From NCBI GenBank assembly GCA_022565595.1, contig JAIUML010000026.1, forward strand, positions 1 through 60,810: DNA of 60,810 bases, given 5' to 3'. The translations under genes and the position numbers were made by a program. This document shows positions 35,242 to 43,438 of the stretch, one piece after another. This DNA comes from Saccharospirillum sp. (GTDB taxonomy: Bacteria; Pseudomonadota; Gammaproteobacteria; Pseudomonadales; Natronospirillaceae). The notes below the pieces were generated by a model. It saw nothing but the letters and a program-made list of their open reading frames with translations, ran no database searches and was not told the origin of the DNA. Positions within the stretch are counted from its first letter, which is position 1, and the number at the start of each line of letters is the position of its first letter.

Positions 35242-36141
35242 TTACCTCGCGATGAATCGGCGGTAGACTTGCTCATTGATCTTCTCCACCGGTACAACCA
35301 GACCAATTTCCAATGCATCACCAAAGTCCGCATCAAAAACGGTTTCACCAAACTGTATCTCGGTTGAAAGACCCATGTAACTTTGCAGAATCGGTGGGAT
35401 ACTCTCCTGCCAGGGGCTGAGCAATTGCCGCAACTGTCGAATGCGCTGTTCCGGTGTATCCAGCTCACCCGGCGCGACTGCCGGACTTATGATCAGGTCA
35501 TCTGTTTCAAACCGAACCCAGGGCCGAGCCCTGAGCCAGGGCTGTGCTGGCTGATAATGCTGGTGCAAGTGATGCACCAGGCAGTCACGCGCTTCCGGGT
35601 CCATGCTTTTATAAAGAGAGACATTGCCGAAGAAGTAACGCACTTCCGGATAGGTGCGCAACAGGGCGCCCAGGCCAGCCCACAGCGCGAAGAACCCCAG
35701 TTTGGCGCGGCGCGCATCGCGGTTGACCACAGACCGGCCCAGTTCTATAGCCTGATGCAGACCCTGGTCGCGGAACTCCGGGCTGTAGTCGAACAGCCGG
35801 CTGGTGCGTAAACAGGCATCGCCATAAAGCGCTTGCCGCGCACCCAACTGGAACCGGTACATGGCGACAATTTCCTGCTCGGCCGCGTCCCAGGCAATGA
35901 GTTGCTGATAGGCACCCGGGCCAGTGTCGAGGTCATCCAGATCCAGAGTCTGGCCACGCCCAGCGCCGACAGCGCGAAAACCCACCTCACGTAGACGTCC
36001 GATCTCTTCGAGTGTGGCCGGCTTATTGTCGGCATAAAAGGCGTAGAGCGTCAGCCCACGGCAATCGGCCAGGGGCGTTAAATCAGCCAGTTCCTGGGCA
36101 AGCAGTTCGCCCTTGGATGACAGTATGGATTGAGTACTCAT
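35242..36141 (-). CDS. OlsB-like GNAT N-acyltransferase (ornithine-lipid type)
   Basis: 299 aa. The core (about 45-160) follows the OlsB/hemolysin-like acyltransferase pattern: GRGQTLDLDDLD, YQQLIAWD, IVAMYRFQLG, SRLFDYSPEF, ELGRSVV. OlsB transfers a 3-hydroxyacyl group from acyl carrier protein to the alpha-amino group of ornithine, giving lyso-ornithine lipid; relatives use glycine or glutamine. About 100 C-terminal residues extend beyond the minimal domain. It overlaps the preceding NRDE/acyltransferase gene by 4 bp, so N- and O-acylation steps appear coupled. The amino acid used cannot be read from sequence. Confidence 0.82.
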   Translation of the reverse strand: MSTQSILSSKGELLAQELADLTPLADCRGLTLYAFYADNKPATLEEIGRLREVGFRAVGAGRGQTLDLDDLDTGPGAYQQLIAWDAAEQEIVAMYRFQLGARQALYGDACLRTSRLFDYSPEFRDQGLHQAIELGRSVVNRDARRAKLGFFALWAGLGALLRTYPEVRYFFGNVSLYKSMDPEARDCLVHHLHQHYQPAQPWLRARPWVRFETDDLIISPAVAPGELDTPEQRIRQLRQLLSPWQESIPPILQSYMGLSTEIQFGETVFDADFGDALEIGLVVPVEKINEQVYRRFIAR

Positions 36142-37730
36142 GAGAAGACCTCCGTACTTGAAAGGGTTGGCTCGCTATTGCCGGCCAATTGATCGTATTG
36201 CCCGCGCCAGTAGGCCAGGCGCGCCTGGTCTGTCTGGCCTCTGGGCACCCACTCTTGCGCCGTCTGATAACGGCCGAGTGTCAGCCCGACGGTTTTCCTG
36301 GCGGGCTTCAGTATTTCTCGGACCAGCAACAGCATTTCCAGGTTCAGCCCAATGCCCAGGCTTTTGCGCGCCGATGCGAGGGCATCAAAGGTGCGGGAAT
36401 TGGCGGTGTCGAGATGCATCGTTACCAGGCTGCGTTCGTATTGGCGAGCAAGGTTTATGGGCATTTTTTGCCAGGGGGCATCGATCAGACGGCCCTGCTG
36501 GCGACGGGCAGTGCGCCCAGCCGGAAACACCAGCAAGGCGGAGTCGCTGGAAAAGGCGCCGTGCAACTGGCGCAGGGCACCGTGGTTACGCTGATAGCGA
36601 TCGACCGGTACGACAAAGGGTTCGAGGTGCGGTAATGCCAACAGGGCGTCAGAGACAATGACCCTGAGGTCAGGAAAATGCTGACTGAGCCAGGTGATCA
36701 GGACCAGGCCATCAATGCCGCCGCTGGGGTGATTGGCCAGGAAGACCGGGCGACTGTTGGCTGGTGGCAGAGCGGCACTACCGGGCGCAATGCGCATGGA
36801 AACATCCAGATGATCCAGCACATGAGCGCAGAAGTCGCGAGCATGCTGGCCATCGAGCTGGCGCAAGCCACGGTTGAGCCTGACTTCGCACAGCACCCAG
36901 CGCAGCAATGGCCAGGTCAGTTTTGGCAGGGACTGATGCAGCCCCGGGTTCTTGCTCTGAAACAGGGCTTCGAGATCCAGCGGCTGGTCACGTTGCACCG
37001 CTGTGAACCCCTGAGGAGCGCCTCGGGGTTGGAGTGCGAGCGTCGCGGTGCTTTGCTGTTCGCTGAGCAGGTCCTGGTAGTGGAGCCTGCCTTCCCGAGT
37101 CGTCAATTCAAGGTGACACAGGCTGACGGTCGCGCGCTGTGCGCGACGCATGCGAATGCCCAGATAACGACCCAAAGGCCCCGAGTTAAGATGCAGTTGC
37201 CGATGTTGCTCAGCGTTCAGTCTCAACAGGTTGCCGTCGGTTTGCCGACGAAACCAGCGGCGGCGTAACCAGGGTGTGAGAGTAGGAAACAAGGAGGACG
37301 ATGACAGTGGCGAGGCGGGAGCAACCACCTCGGCCAGCTCCTCGCCATTCCAGTGCCAGAGTCGTGGCGCCTCCGGCCCCGGAAAAACAACCAGTTGAAA
37401 GGGCGCGTAGTCGGTCAGGTTGAGTCGCTTCAGGTGGGCGGCAAGGTCTTCGAGATTGTGGTGATTGGCCAGGTCTTTTACCAGCAAGCCACGAGAGCGC
37501 CTGGTGGCCCGGGGTGGGGAGCGGTAGTCATTCAGCAGACACAGGACCAGGCCCTGTTCGTTCAAGCTGAACCAGGTGCCGCCCCCTTTCGGGTCTACAG
37601 GGCACAGCAGTCGGGAATGCATTCCCTGTTCTGTGCGCGGAGGTTCGGCAACGGCTCGATCCAGCGCCTCATCGCGGCTGAACACCAGGCTCAGCTTGCC
37701 CTGCCAGATCTGCCAACTCAGAGTACACAT
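36138..37730 (-). CDS. Fusion protein: N-terminal NRDE (TANGO2-like) domain plus PlsC/OlsA-type acyltransferase
   Basis: 530 aa from the ATG at 37730, with GGAGG about 10 bp before it. Residues 1-230 match the NRDE/TANGO2 family: Cys2 directly after Met, and SRDE (18-21) in the position of the eponymous NRDE. Residues 290-500 form a glycerolipid acyltransferase with NHPSGGIDG (His334 and Asp340), the motif version found in OlsF N-termini and related lysolipid acyltransferases. The second half probably acylates lyso-aminolipid made by the adjacent OlsB-like protein. The role of the NRDE half is unknown; in this family a Cys2 Ntn-type amidohydrolase has been proposed. Confidence 0.8.
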   Translation of the reverse strand: MCTLSWQIWQGKLSLVFSRDEALDRAVAEPPRTEQGMHSRLLCPVDPKGGGTWFSLNEQGLVLCLLNDYRSPPRATRRSRGLLVKDLANHHNLEDLAAHLKRLNLTDYAPFQLVVFPGPEAPRLWHWNGEELAEVVAPASPLSSSSLFPTLTPWLRRRWFRRQTDGNLLRLNAEQHRQLHLNSGPLGRYLGIRMRRAQRATVSLCHLELTTREGRLHYQDLLSEQQSTATLALQPRGAPQGFTAVQRDQPLDLEALFQSKNPGLHQSLPKLTWPLLRWVLCEVRLNRGLRQLDGQHARDFCAHVLDHLDVSMRIAPGSAALPPANSRPVFLANHPSGGIDGLVLITWLSQHFPDLRVIVSDALLALPHLEPFVVPVDRYQRNHGALRQLHGAFSSDSALLVFPAGRTARRQQGRLIDAPWQKMPINLARQYERSLVTMHLDTANSRTFDALASARKSLGIGLNLEMLLLVREILKPARKTVGLTLGRYQTAQEWVPRGQTDQARLAYWRGQYDQLAGNSEPTLSSTEVFS

Positions 37731-37731
37731 C

Positions 37732-38244
37732 CTAACGAGCCTCCGCCTGGCTGGCCCAGTATTTGAGCGTGGAGTGGTGCACACCGAATTCGACAGGCAG
37801 AACATACCCCATTTGGGTCGCCAACAGTTTGATGATGGCCTGGTGGTGGATGGTATGGCTGGCGAGAAAGGCGAGTTCACGTACCAGGCTGGAAGCGACG
37901 GTTTGCGACTGGTCAGGCACAACCGAACACAGGTGCAGTGGCACCAGCAGTGTCTCGTTTTTCAGGTGCTTCAAGCGGTGGCAATGGGCGGTCAAATTAC
38001 CCAGGGCCACCGTTGGCGACTGCGCCAGCTCAAGGTGACGATGTCGCTGTTCATAGTCGAGCTCTGTGTGATGATCGAGTGCCTGCCATAGGCACTGGTA
38101 GTGCTCCAGTATATGACGAACATGCTGGCCGATGGACTGACCGGCCTGCTCGGCCCGGTAATGGGGAGTATGCAGCCGCCGCAAAAGGTCTTCCAATGGC
38201 TGCAAACACAGAAGGTTGTCCTCTACCTGAGAAACCAAAGACAT
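37732..38244 (-). CDS. DinB-family protein
   Basis: 170 aa, all-helical. The DinB/YfiT metal-site histidines are visible: the first in IGQHVRHILEHY and the pair in ASHTIHHQAII. DinB-fold proteins are metal-binding and include thiol S-transferases and many of unknown function. It is first in a tight operon (1 bp before the NRDE/acyltransferase start), so a supporting role in that lipid pathway is possible. Specific function unassigned. Confidence 0.82.
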   Translation of the reverse strand: MSLVSQVEDNLLCLQPLEDLLRRLHTPHYRAEQAGQSIGQHVRHILEHYQCLWQALDHHTELDYEQRHRHLELAQSPTVALGNLTAHCHRLKHLKNETLLVPLHLCSVVPDQSQTVASSLVRELAFLASHTIHHQAIIKLLATQMGYVLPVEFGVHHSTLKYWASQAEAR

Positions 38245-38312
38245 CGCGAATCCAAACCCTGGCTGTTGTTGTTTATAACGGCTTGGACTGACGACAAGGC
38301 CAATGGTTCCCG

Positions 38313-38340
38313 GGAACTTTTTACTGCCTGCTGGTTCTTA
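38313..38340 (+). promoter_or_regulatory. Sigma-E promoter for YHS gene
   Basis: GGAACTT (38313-38319), exactly 16 bp, TCTTA (38336-38340). The -35 is a perfect match and the -10 differs by one base from TCTGA/TCTAA. It lies about 43 bp before the YHS start. Confidence 0.72.
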
Positions 38341-38382
38341 CCGCGCGCACTGCACGAAATCGGCAAACCAGAGGAGGCCACC

Positions 38383-38832
38383 ATGAAACGATTGTTGCTG
38401 AACCCACTGACCTGGATGCTCTGTTTACTATCGCCCGGCAGTTGGGCCGTCGATGCGATTTATACCCCCTGGTACAACAATTTGGCGATCAAGGGCTACG
38501 ACCCGGTGGCGTATTTTGCTGAAAACAGGGCGGTAGAAGGCCTGGCAGATCATGAATACGAGTGGCAGGGTGCCACCTGGCGCTTTGCCAATGCGGAGCA
38601 TCGCCAGCGCTTTATCGAAAACCCCGAGGCCTATGCTCCCCAATATGGCGGCTACTGCGCCTATGCGGTAGCCACCGACAAGACAGCGGGTATCGACCCG
38701 AGCCAATTTTCAGTGGTCGATGGCAAGTTGTACTTGAATTTCAATCGCCGAATACAGGAACGCTGGGTGGCAGAGCGGGTTGATTTTATCAAAGCAGCGG
38801 ACCAGAACTGGCCGGAGATAAGGGATCGATAA
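38383..38832 (+). CDS. Exported YHS-domain protein
   Basis: 149 aa from the ATG at 38383 with a strong GAGGAGG. Signal peptide (about 1-22, ending SWAVDA), then one YHS domain: IKGYDPVAYF, EYEWQGATWRFANAEHRQRF, and the conserved YGGYCAYAVA containing the single Cys. YHS domains occur in metal-handling contexts; the periplasmic single-domain form has no firm function. The sigma-E promoter directly upstream suggests it belongs to the envelope stress response. Confidence 0.87.
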   Translation: MKRLLLNPLTWMLCLLSPGSWAVDAIYTPWYNNLAIKGYDPVAYFAENRAVEGLADHEYEWQGATWRFANAEHRQRFIENPEAYAPQYGGYCAYAVATDKTAGIDPSQFSVVDGKLYLNFNRRIQERWVAERVDFIKAADQNWPEIRDR

Positions 38833-38872
38833 TTGGCAGTCGAGATCAAAACGGCATCAAAAAGAGAGAAAA

Positions 38873-38894
38873 GAGGGCTGCGCATACAGCCCTC
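38873..38894 (-). terminator. Terminator of minus-strand lipoprotein gene
   Basis: GAGGGCTG-CGCATA-CAGCCCTC, an 8-bp perfect stem. On the minus strand it is followed by a T/C-rich tract (the AAAAAGAGAGAAAAG of the plus strand), so it ends the gene at 38926-39843. Confidence 0.75.
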
Positions 38895-38925
38895 GACAGC
38901 TTACTAGAACAGGTCTCGATCTGTG

Positions 38926-39843
38926 TTACTGATCGACCAAATAAGTAGTACCCTGGTAAGCTATAACCGCTGGGTCATCACAACCGCTGTAAGTTATGCT
39001 CAGTACTTCAGCCGAATCAGAATCACTGATTGTAATGGTGCCAGATTCAAATCCACCGCCAACGCAGTAAACCAGGTTCGTGGCTACGACTTCAACGTAG
39101 CCATATTCGGAGTGATATACCCGAGCCGTGAAGCTGTAGCTGTTGCCGGTGCTGGTAAACGTCAGGTTGCTGACTCTGTAGGTCACACCGCCTTCGCTGT
39201 AGGTTTCGCTGTAGGTGCAATCGGTGTAGCTCCATAAGCTGTCATCGTCACCTGTGCATTCAAAGGTTCCTCTCATGGAGTATTGATCTGTTTCACCATT
39301 GAAACTGGAGGTCACGGTCAAGTCATAGTCCCAGTACCAGTAGCCGGGTCTGAACTCGTAAAAATAGGACCCATTGTAGGTAATGCTGCTATTGTTCCCC
39401 GCATAGGAGTAGGAGTAAGTACAGTTATTGTAGGTGAATGACATGGTTCCGGTTTTATAGTCATCTGAGTAATTGTAGGTATATGAGGCACTGCCACTGT
39501 CGCAGAAATCGGACCAATCCATACTGCCACTGGTATTACGAGTGGCAGAGCGGACATTGAGAATGGACTCTACGTTTGTGTGCAATGGTTGAAGGATCGC
39601 TGGAAGTGGCGATTGCCCCCCAGAAGAGAACGCAATATTGCTGCCATTGATTTCTGATTCGACAGATTTCTTTGCTGCAATGTGGACGCCAGCGCCTATG
39701 TCTTCGCTGTTACTGTCGTCTACTTTTGCCGCGCTGGTTTTACCTGAGTAGCCACCAGAGCTGCCATTGTCGGAGTCCTTGGAGCCGCATGCGGCAAGGC
39801 TGAAAGCCAGTAATATAGCCAGAATGTAATACAGGTGTCTCAT
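38926..39843 (-). CDS. Lipoprotein of unknown function, paralogue of the 40310 gene
   Basis: 305 aa. Lipobox LAAC (Cys19) followed by a Ser/Gly/Asp-rich linker. From about residue 105 it is a run of beta-strand-like Tyr/Ser/Thr-rich segments with regularly spaced cysteines (FCDSGS, YNNCTYS, FECTGDDD, YTDCTYS, YCVGGG, SGCDD), which could be disulfide-linked. I do not recognise a family. The layout (CDSG, then a strand, NNC, then a further strand with GxY) also occurs in the divergent lipoprotein at 40310, so the two are probably ancient duplicates. Composition is more AT-rich than the surrounding genes. Confidence 0.75.
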   Translation of the reverse strand: MRHLYYILAILLAFSLAACGSKDSDNGSSGGYSGKTSAAKVDDSNSEDIGAGVHIAAKKSVESEINGSNIAFSSGGQSPLPAILQPLHTNVESILNVRSATRNTSGSMDWSDFCDSGSASYTYNYSDDYKTGTMSFTYNNCTYSYSYAGNNSSITYNGSYFYEFRPGYWYWDYDLTVTSSFNGETDQYSMRGTFECTGDDDSLWSYTDCTYSETYSEGGVTYRVSNLTFTSTGNSYSFTARVYHSEYGYVEVVATNLVYCVGGGFESGTITISDSDSAEVLSITYSGCDDPAVIAYQGTTYLVDQ

Positions 39844-40309
39844 AACGGTCCCTCTTTTCGCGATTTAATGGGTCTTTTTTACAGAAGTGTTTAAGGTTCA
39901 CTACCCTATACCAGGCTCGAAGATTCCCGGACAGGCGCTCTTTAACCTGACCATTCTACTCTCAGAAACGGAAGCGGGTATCACGCATTTGGGCTAACCT
40001 TTGAATCAATTTGTACTAAGCTCGGCTTAAATCAAAACACTTTGTTATTAAGGTTCGTTAGTGTCACTTGCCGTTGTGCTGATGCTTTCTATCGGTGGAC
40101 TTTTACCGTTTCTCTGCTCTCAAGAGCCCTATTTCAGAGGTATTTGATTAAGGCTACCCCATTTAGGGGAGGGGGGTTGCTTGACTAGTCGATAACAACA
40201 GCTATTGTTTGACTCAGCTTTACGGTCGGTGTCAGCGATGCTGTCTACTTCATATAAGTAAGGCAAATCGATGGTTATAGTCATCTTCACAAAAGTGAGG
40301 GAAATAATA
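39844..40309. other. Intergenic region between divergent lipoprotein genes
   Basis: 466 bp, AT-rich, without supportable genes. It holds a CCCC-ATTTA-GGGG hairpin (40157-40169) and an AACAA-N6-TTGTT inverted repeat (40194-40209), either of which could be regulatory. GTGAGGG lies just before the plus-strand lipoprotein start. Promoters for both genes must lie here. Confidence 0.5.
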
Positions 40310-41218
40310 ATGAAAAATCTATTGATATTGACACTAGCAACACCCTTTGTCCTGATGGGCTGTAACTCCAGCAGCGATAGCGGCGGAGGTGGCGGTGGCG
40401 GTGGAAGCTTCAATAAAACTCCCTCACTGCAAATTTCCAATGCAAACCGAGCGATGGTAGACGAGTTTGCCATAGAGGGTGTTATTGGGCTGGAAGGCGG
40501 GTATGCAGATCTCCTTTTTGATGATTTGGATGACTTTTCAATCGATATAAACAAGCACGCAGCAAGATTGATGGAGCGTAGGTCATTTTCAGCTCGCAAT
40601 TTTAATGAGAGCGAAACCTATGACTGCGACTCTGGTACGGAAGTGTATAAGGTCACCGGTACCGGCATCAGCGAGGAAGGCGATATTTCACCAAGCGGCA
40701 ACGTCACTTTTGAAATTACATCAAATAATTGTCGTGAAGAATGGTGGGAAGGTGAATACGATATTTCTAATGGAACCATACGTTTCACCTTAAGCTGGAC
40801 TGGTTACAACGATGTAACCGATACTTTTTCAAGCTTGAATTTTTCCATTAAGGCAATCAACTCCAGCTTATACGAATACATCGATGATGAATTGGACTAC
40901 TTTGAAGAGTTCGACGGAGAGATGGTTTCCTCATTGTCTGGCACCAACTACACCAATACTCTGGATATTTTCTTCCGAGGTTCTGATTTGGGTGGTGAAG
41001 GCGTTGCGGCTGAGACTTTGACAGCAATTACCGGAAGCACTGATAACGACCACCCAACAGCGGGCCAATGGATCGTTCGTGGCGGCGGTGGAACTACTGC
41101 ACAATACACCATTGAACCCGATGGGATAGAAGTCAGTGTCAATGGTGGACAAGCCGAGCTGATCACCTGGGCAGAAATCGACGCCAACTATGGGTCCGAT
41201 GGATGGGATGATTGGTAA
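40310..41218 (+). CDS. Lipoprotein of unknown function with polyglycine linker
   Basis: 302 aa from the ATG at 40310; an ATG at 40271 would place 13 residues before a proper lipoprotein signal. Lipobox LMGC (Cys18), then an eight-glycine run. The acidic body contains YDCDSGTEVY, a strand, SNNCRE and strands ending in FSSLNFSI, echoing the paralogue on the other strand. The C-terminus is rich in Gly and acidic residues. No catalytic motif or recognised family. AT-rich relative to neighbours. Followed by a strong terminator. Confidence 0.75.
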   Translation: MKNLLILTLATPFVLMGCNSSSDSGGGGGGGGSFNKTPSLQISNANRAMVDEFAIEGVIGLEGGYADLLFDDLDDFSIDINKHAARLMERRSFSARNFNESETYDCDSGTEVYKVTGTGISEEGDISPSGNVTFEITSNNCREEWWEGEYDISNGTIRFTLSWTGYNDVTDTFSSLNFSIKAINSSLYEYIDDELDYFEEFDGEMVSSLSGTNYTNTLDIFFRGSDLGGEGVAAETLTAITGSTDNDHPTAGQWIVRGGGGTTAQYTIEPDGIEVSVNGGQAELITWAEIDANYGSDGWDDW

Positions 41219-41257
41219 GAGCACAGTAGATCAAACCTGTCGTCAAATAGGATTATA

Positions 41258-41283
41258 AGCCCACCCGTCGGTGGGCTTTTTTA
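41258..41283 (+). terminator. Rho-independent terminator
   Basis: AGCCCACC-CGTC-GGTGGGCT with an 8-bp perfect stem and a run of six T. It ends the lipoprotein gene that stops at 41218. Confidence 0.9.
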
Positions 41284-41761
41284 CGCATTACTTGTCAGCT
41301 ACTCGCCGCTTTGTCCCTCGAAACTATGGCGTATCCCTTTGCGCATCAACATACCGAAATGCGCCTCCGGGTAGTCCAGTAACCCTACTACCTGATGGGC
41401 CTGCACAACAGTTCCCAATTGGTCCATCAGTTCAATCCGCATTTCCGATCTTCTGGCGGCCACCCCGGGCGTAGGTACTGTTAGCACCCTCGCTCCAGGG
41501 CAGTGGCCAGAGCGGTTGCTACCATCAGTTTGCTGGAACGAACCAGGGTTGCGCTTTTCGTGGAGGCTTTCACTGGTTTTTGCGTCAGAAGAAACTATGA
41601 GCTGCGAACTGGCAGGCATTGTGGAGCAAAAAAGAACGACAGAAGGTTTACGTTCGCCCTGCTATGGTGTTCTATTACAAAAACAGACCTTGTATTTTAT
41701 CCTTATGCAGTAAACTGGCGGTTTGGTTTTTTCCACTCTCCCCCGAATGTTCAGGGCTTTC
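41284..41761. other. Unassigned region, possible gene remnant on minus strand
   Basis: No convincing gene. A 106-codon minus-strand frame (41619 down to 41299) is open. Its last third reads like ordinary protein (RIELMDQLGTVVQAHQVVGLL then DYPEAHFG), while the first part is better in the next frame (SSKLMVATALATALERG), as if a frameshift had occurred. I cannot name a family for either part. It may be a decayed gene or noncoding leader of the HD-GYP gene. Confidence 0.3.
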
Positions 41762-43051
41762 ATGAATTACAGGCAGTACAACGCTCCACCAGCCACTTTG
41801 TGGGACCATCAAGCCTGTATAGACCCGGGAAAACTGGCCGTGGGGCATTTTGTGTCTCGTCTGGACCGACCCTGGTCAGAATCGCCCTTCTTGCTCGAAG
41901 GTGTTTTAATCGAGAGCTATGCCGACAAGGCGTGGATAGCGCAGAATTGTGCCTGGGTGATTATTGATCTGAAGCGCAGTCGCAACACCTTTCGCCCGGC
42001 TCCCTATGCTTCTGCGACGGGGTTTCTGGAAGTCCTTGACAAGAAGCCGGCGTCCCACCCGATTCACGCGCTGCGCAGAAGCAAAGTTGACCGTCGCACG
42101 CTGCGCCAATCCCTTGTCGGCTACTCCGATCTCAGCCGTCAGGCGCGTAAGCTGCTGAGCGCTTTTGCCGATAACCGCAGTCTGGATATCCCCAGTGCAC
42201 GCGAGGCCGTATCAGGGCTGTCTGTGGCCTTGTCGAAGAATCTTTCAGCCATGGTGTGGCTGACCCGCATCAAGCATAAGGATCAGTACACCGCCGAGCA
42301 TTGTATCAACGTGGCCATCCTCTCCATGGGCCTGGCGCATGCGCTGGAATGGCCCAAAGAAGAGGTCGAAAGCGCCGGGCTGACCGGGCTGCTGCATGAC
42401 CTGGGCAAGATGAAGGTCGATCAAGCCATTCTGAACAAGCCGGGTCGGTTAACGCCTGAAGAGTTCGACCACCTGAAAACCCATTCTCGGCTGGGCTATG
42501 ATCTGCTCAAGGAAGACGACTCCGTTTCCAGCGAGATCAAGCAGGCCGTGTTGTACCACCACGAACGGCCAGACGGTCGTGGCTACCCGGCGGGCCTGGG
42601 CGAGGCGCGAATACCACCCATGGCTGCCCTCGTTGCGGTAGTGGATGCCTACGATGCCATAACCTCTCACCGCGTTTACGATGCAGCCCGCTCTCACCAC
42701 GAGGCCTTGAGCATTCTGTGGCAACAGAAAGGTACTCAATTCAGTCAACCGATGGTTGAGGCCTTTATTCAGTTCATGGGTTGGGTCACACCCGGCACTC
42801 TGGTGCGTTTGAACAACGGCGATACCGCCGTCGTATTACAAGCCAAGCTGGGGCAGCGGTTGAAACCGGTCGTTCAACTTCTGGTGAAATCGGACGAAGG
42901 TGAGTACTTGACGAGCGAGGTTGTCGATCTGGCGAGCAGTTCGGTGCAAACCGAAGCGACAACGACCGATGGGTCAATCTACATTGCTGAGGTTCTGCCG
43001 GATGGCCATGAAGGCATTGATCTGAAAAGCTTGTCGTTCGCCCTGGTTTGA
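41762..43051 (+). CDS. HD-GYP phosphodiesterase with N-terminal DUF3391
   Basis: 429 aa from the ATG at 41762 (AGGG five bp upstream); TTG 41723 would add 13 residues. The N-terminal DUF3391 region (GKLAVGHFVSRLDRPWSESPFLLEG) is typical of this HD-GYP subgroup. The catalytic domain (about 165-350) has H-x-N histidines, HDLGK and HHERPDGRGYPAGL intact, predicting cyclic-di-GMP hydrolysis in the cytosol. No membrane helix. A C-terminal strand-rich tail follows (GTLVRLNNGDTAVV). Its stop is 2 bp from the stop of the convergent DUF3301 gene. Confidence 0.92.
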   Translation: MNYRQYNAPPATLWDHQACIDPGKLAVGHFVSRLDRPWSESPFLLEGVLIESYADKAWIAQNCAWVIIDLKRSRNTFRPAPYASATGFLEVLDKKPASHPIHALRRSKVDRRTLRQSLVGYSDLSRQARKLLSAFADNRSLDIPSAREAVSGLSVALSKNLSAMVWLTRIKHKDQYTAEHCINVAILSMGLAHALEWPKEEVESAGLTGLLHDLGKMKVDQAILNKPGRLTPEEFDHLKTHSRLGYDLLKEDDSVSSEIKQAVLYHHERPDGRGYPAGLGEARIPPMAALVAVVDAYDAITSHRVYDAARSHHEALSILWQQKGTQFSQPMVEAFIQFMGWVTPGTLVRLNNGDTAVVLQAKLGQRLKPVVQLLVKSDEGEYLTSEVVDLASSSVQTEATTTDGSIYIAEVLPDGHEGIDLKSLSFALV

Positions 43052-43053
43052 GA

Positions 43054-43380
43054 TTACTGCAACAAGGTATCGTCGCTGTAGGGTTGTAATTCGACCTGCT
43101 TGAGGCGTACCCCATTGAGCACCACCCAACCGAGAAAGCGCCGATCCCCCCGGGTTGAAAACTCGAATTGGTAGGTGCGCTCAAAGGCAAAAAATGAGTC
43201 CGGCGATCGGCAGGGCCGCATCCGGGTCATGATGATGCTGTCGTCCAGCAACTGCACCCCTTCCTTGTGGGTAACCTTCCGGCAATAATTGAGCGCGCGC
43301 TGGCGCACGCCCAGATGGTGCCAGAACCAGGCCCCCAGTGCTGCCACCAGTGTCAGGGTGAGCAAGGCTTCGCTCGACAT
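43054..43380 (-). CDS. DUF3301-family small membrane protein
   Basis: 108 aa from the ATG at 43380, preceded by GGGAG; an upstream start at 43392 adds four residues. One N-terminal helix (EALLTLTLVAALGAWFW) followed by RALNYCRKVTHKEGVQLLDDSI and a strand-rich body ending LNGVRLKQVELQPY, the standard DUF3301 layout of gammaproteobacteria. Function unknown. Third gene in the rhomboid operon, 58 bp after the zinc-finger gene. Confidence 0.83.
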   Translation of the reverse strand: MSSEALLTLTLVAALGAWFWHHLGVRQRALNYCRKVTHKEGVQLLDDSIIMTRMRPCRSPDSFFAFERTYQFEFSTRGDRRFLGWVVLNGVRLKQVELQPYSDDTLLQ

Positions 43381-43438
43381 AACCACTCCCAATCAACGAA
43401 TAGGCTCCAGTTTGCCACATCCGGCAAAGCTGAAGGGT

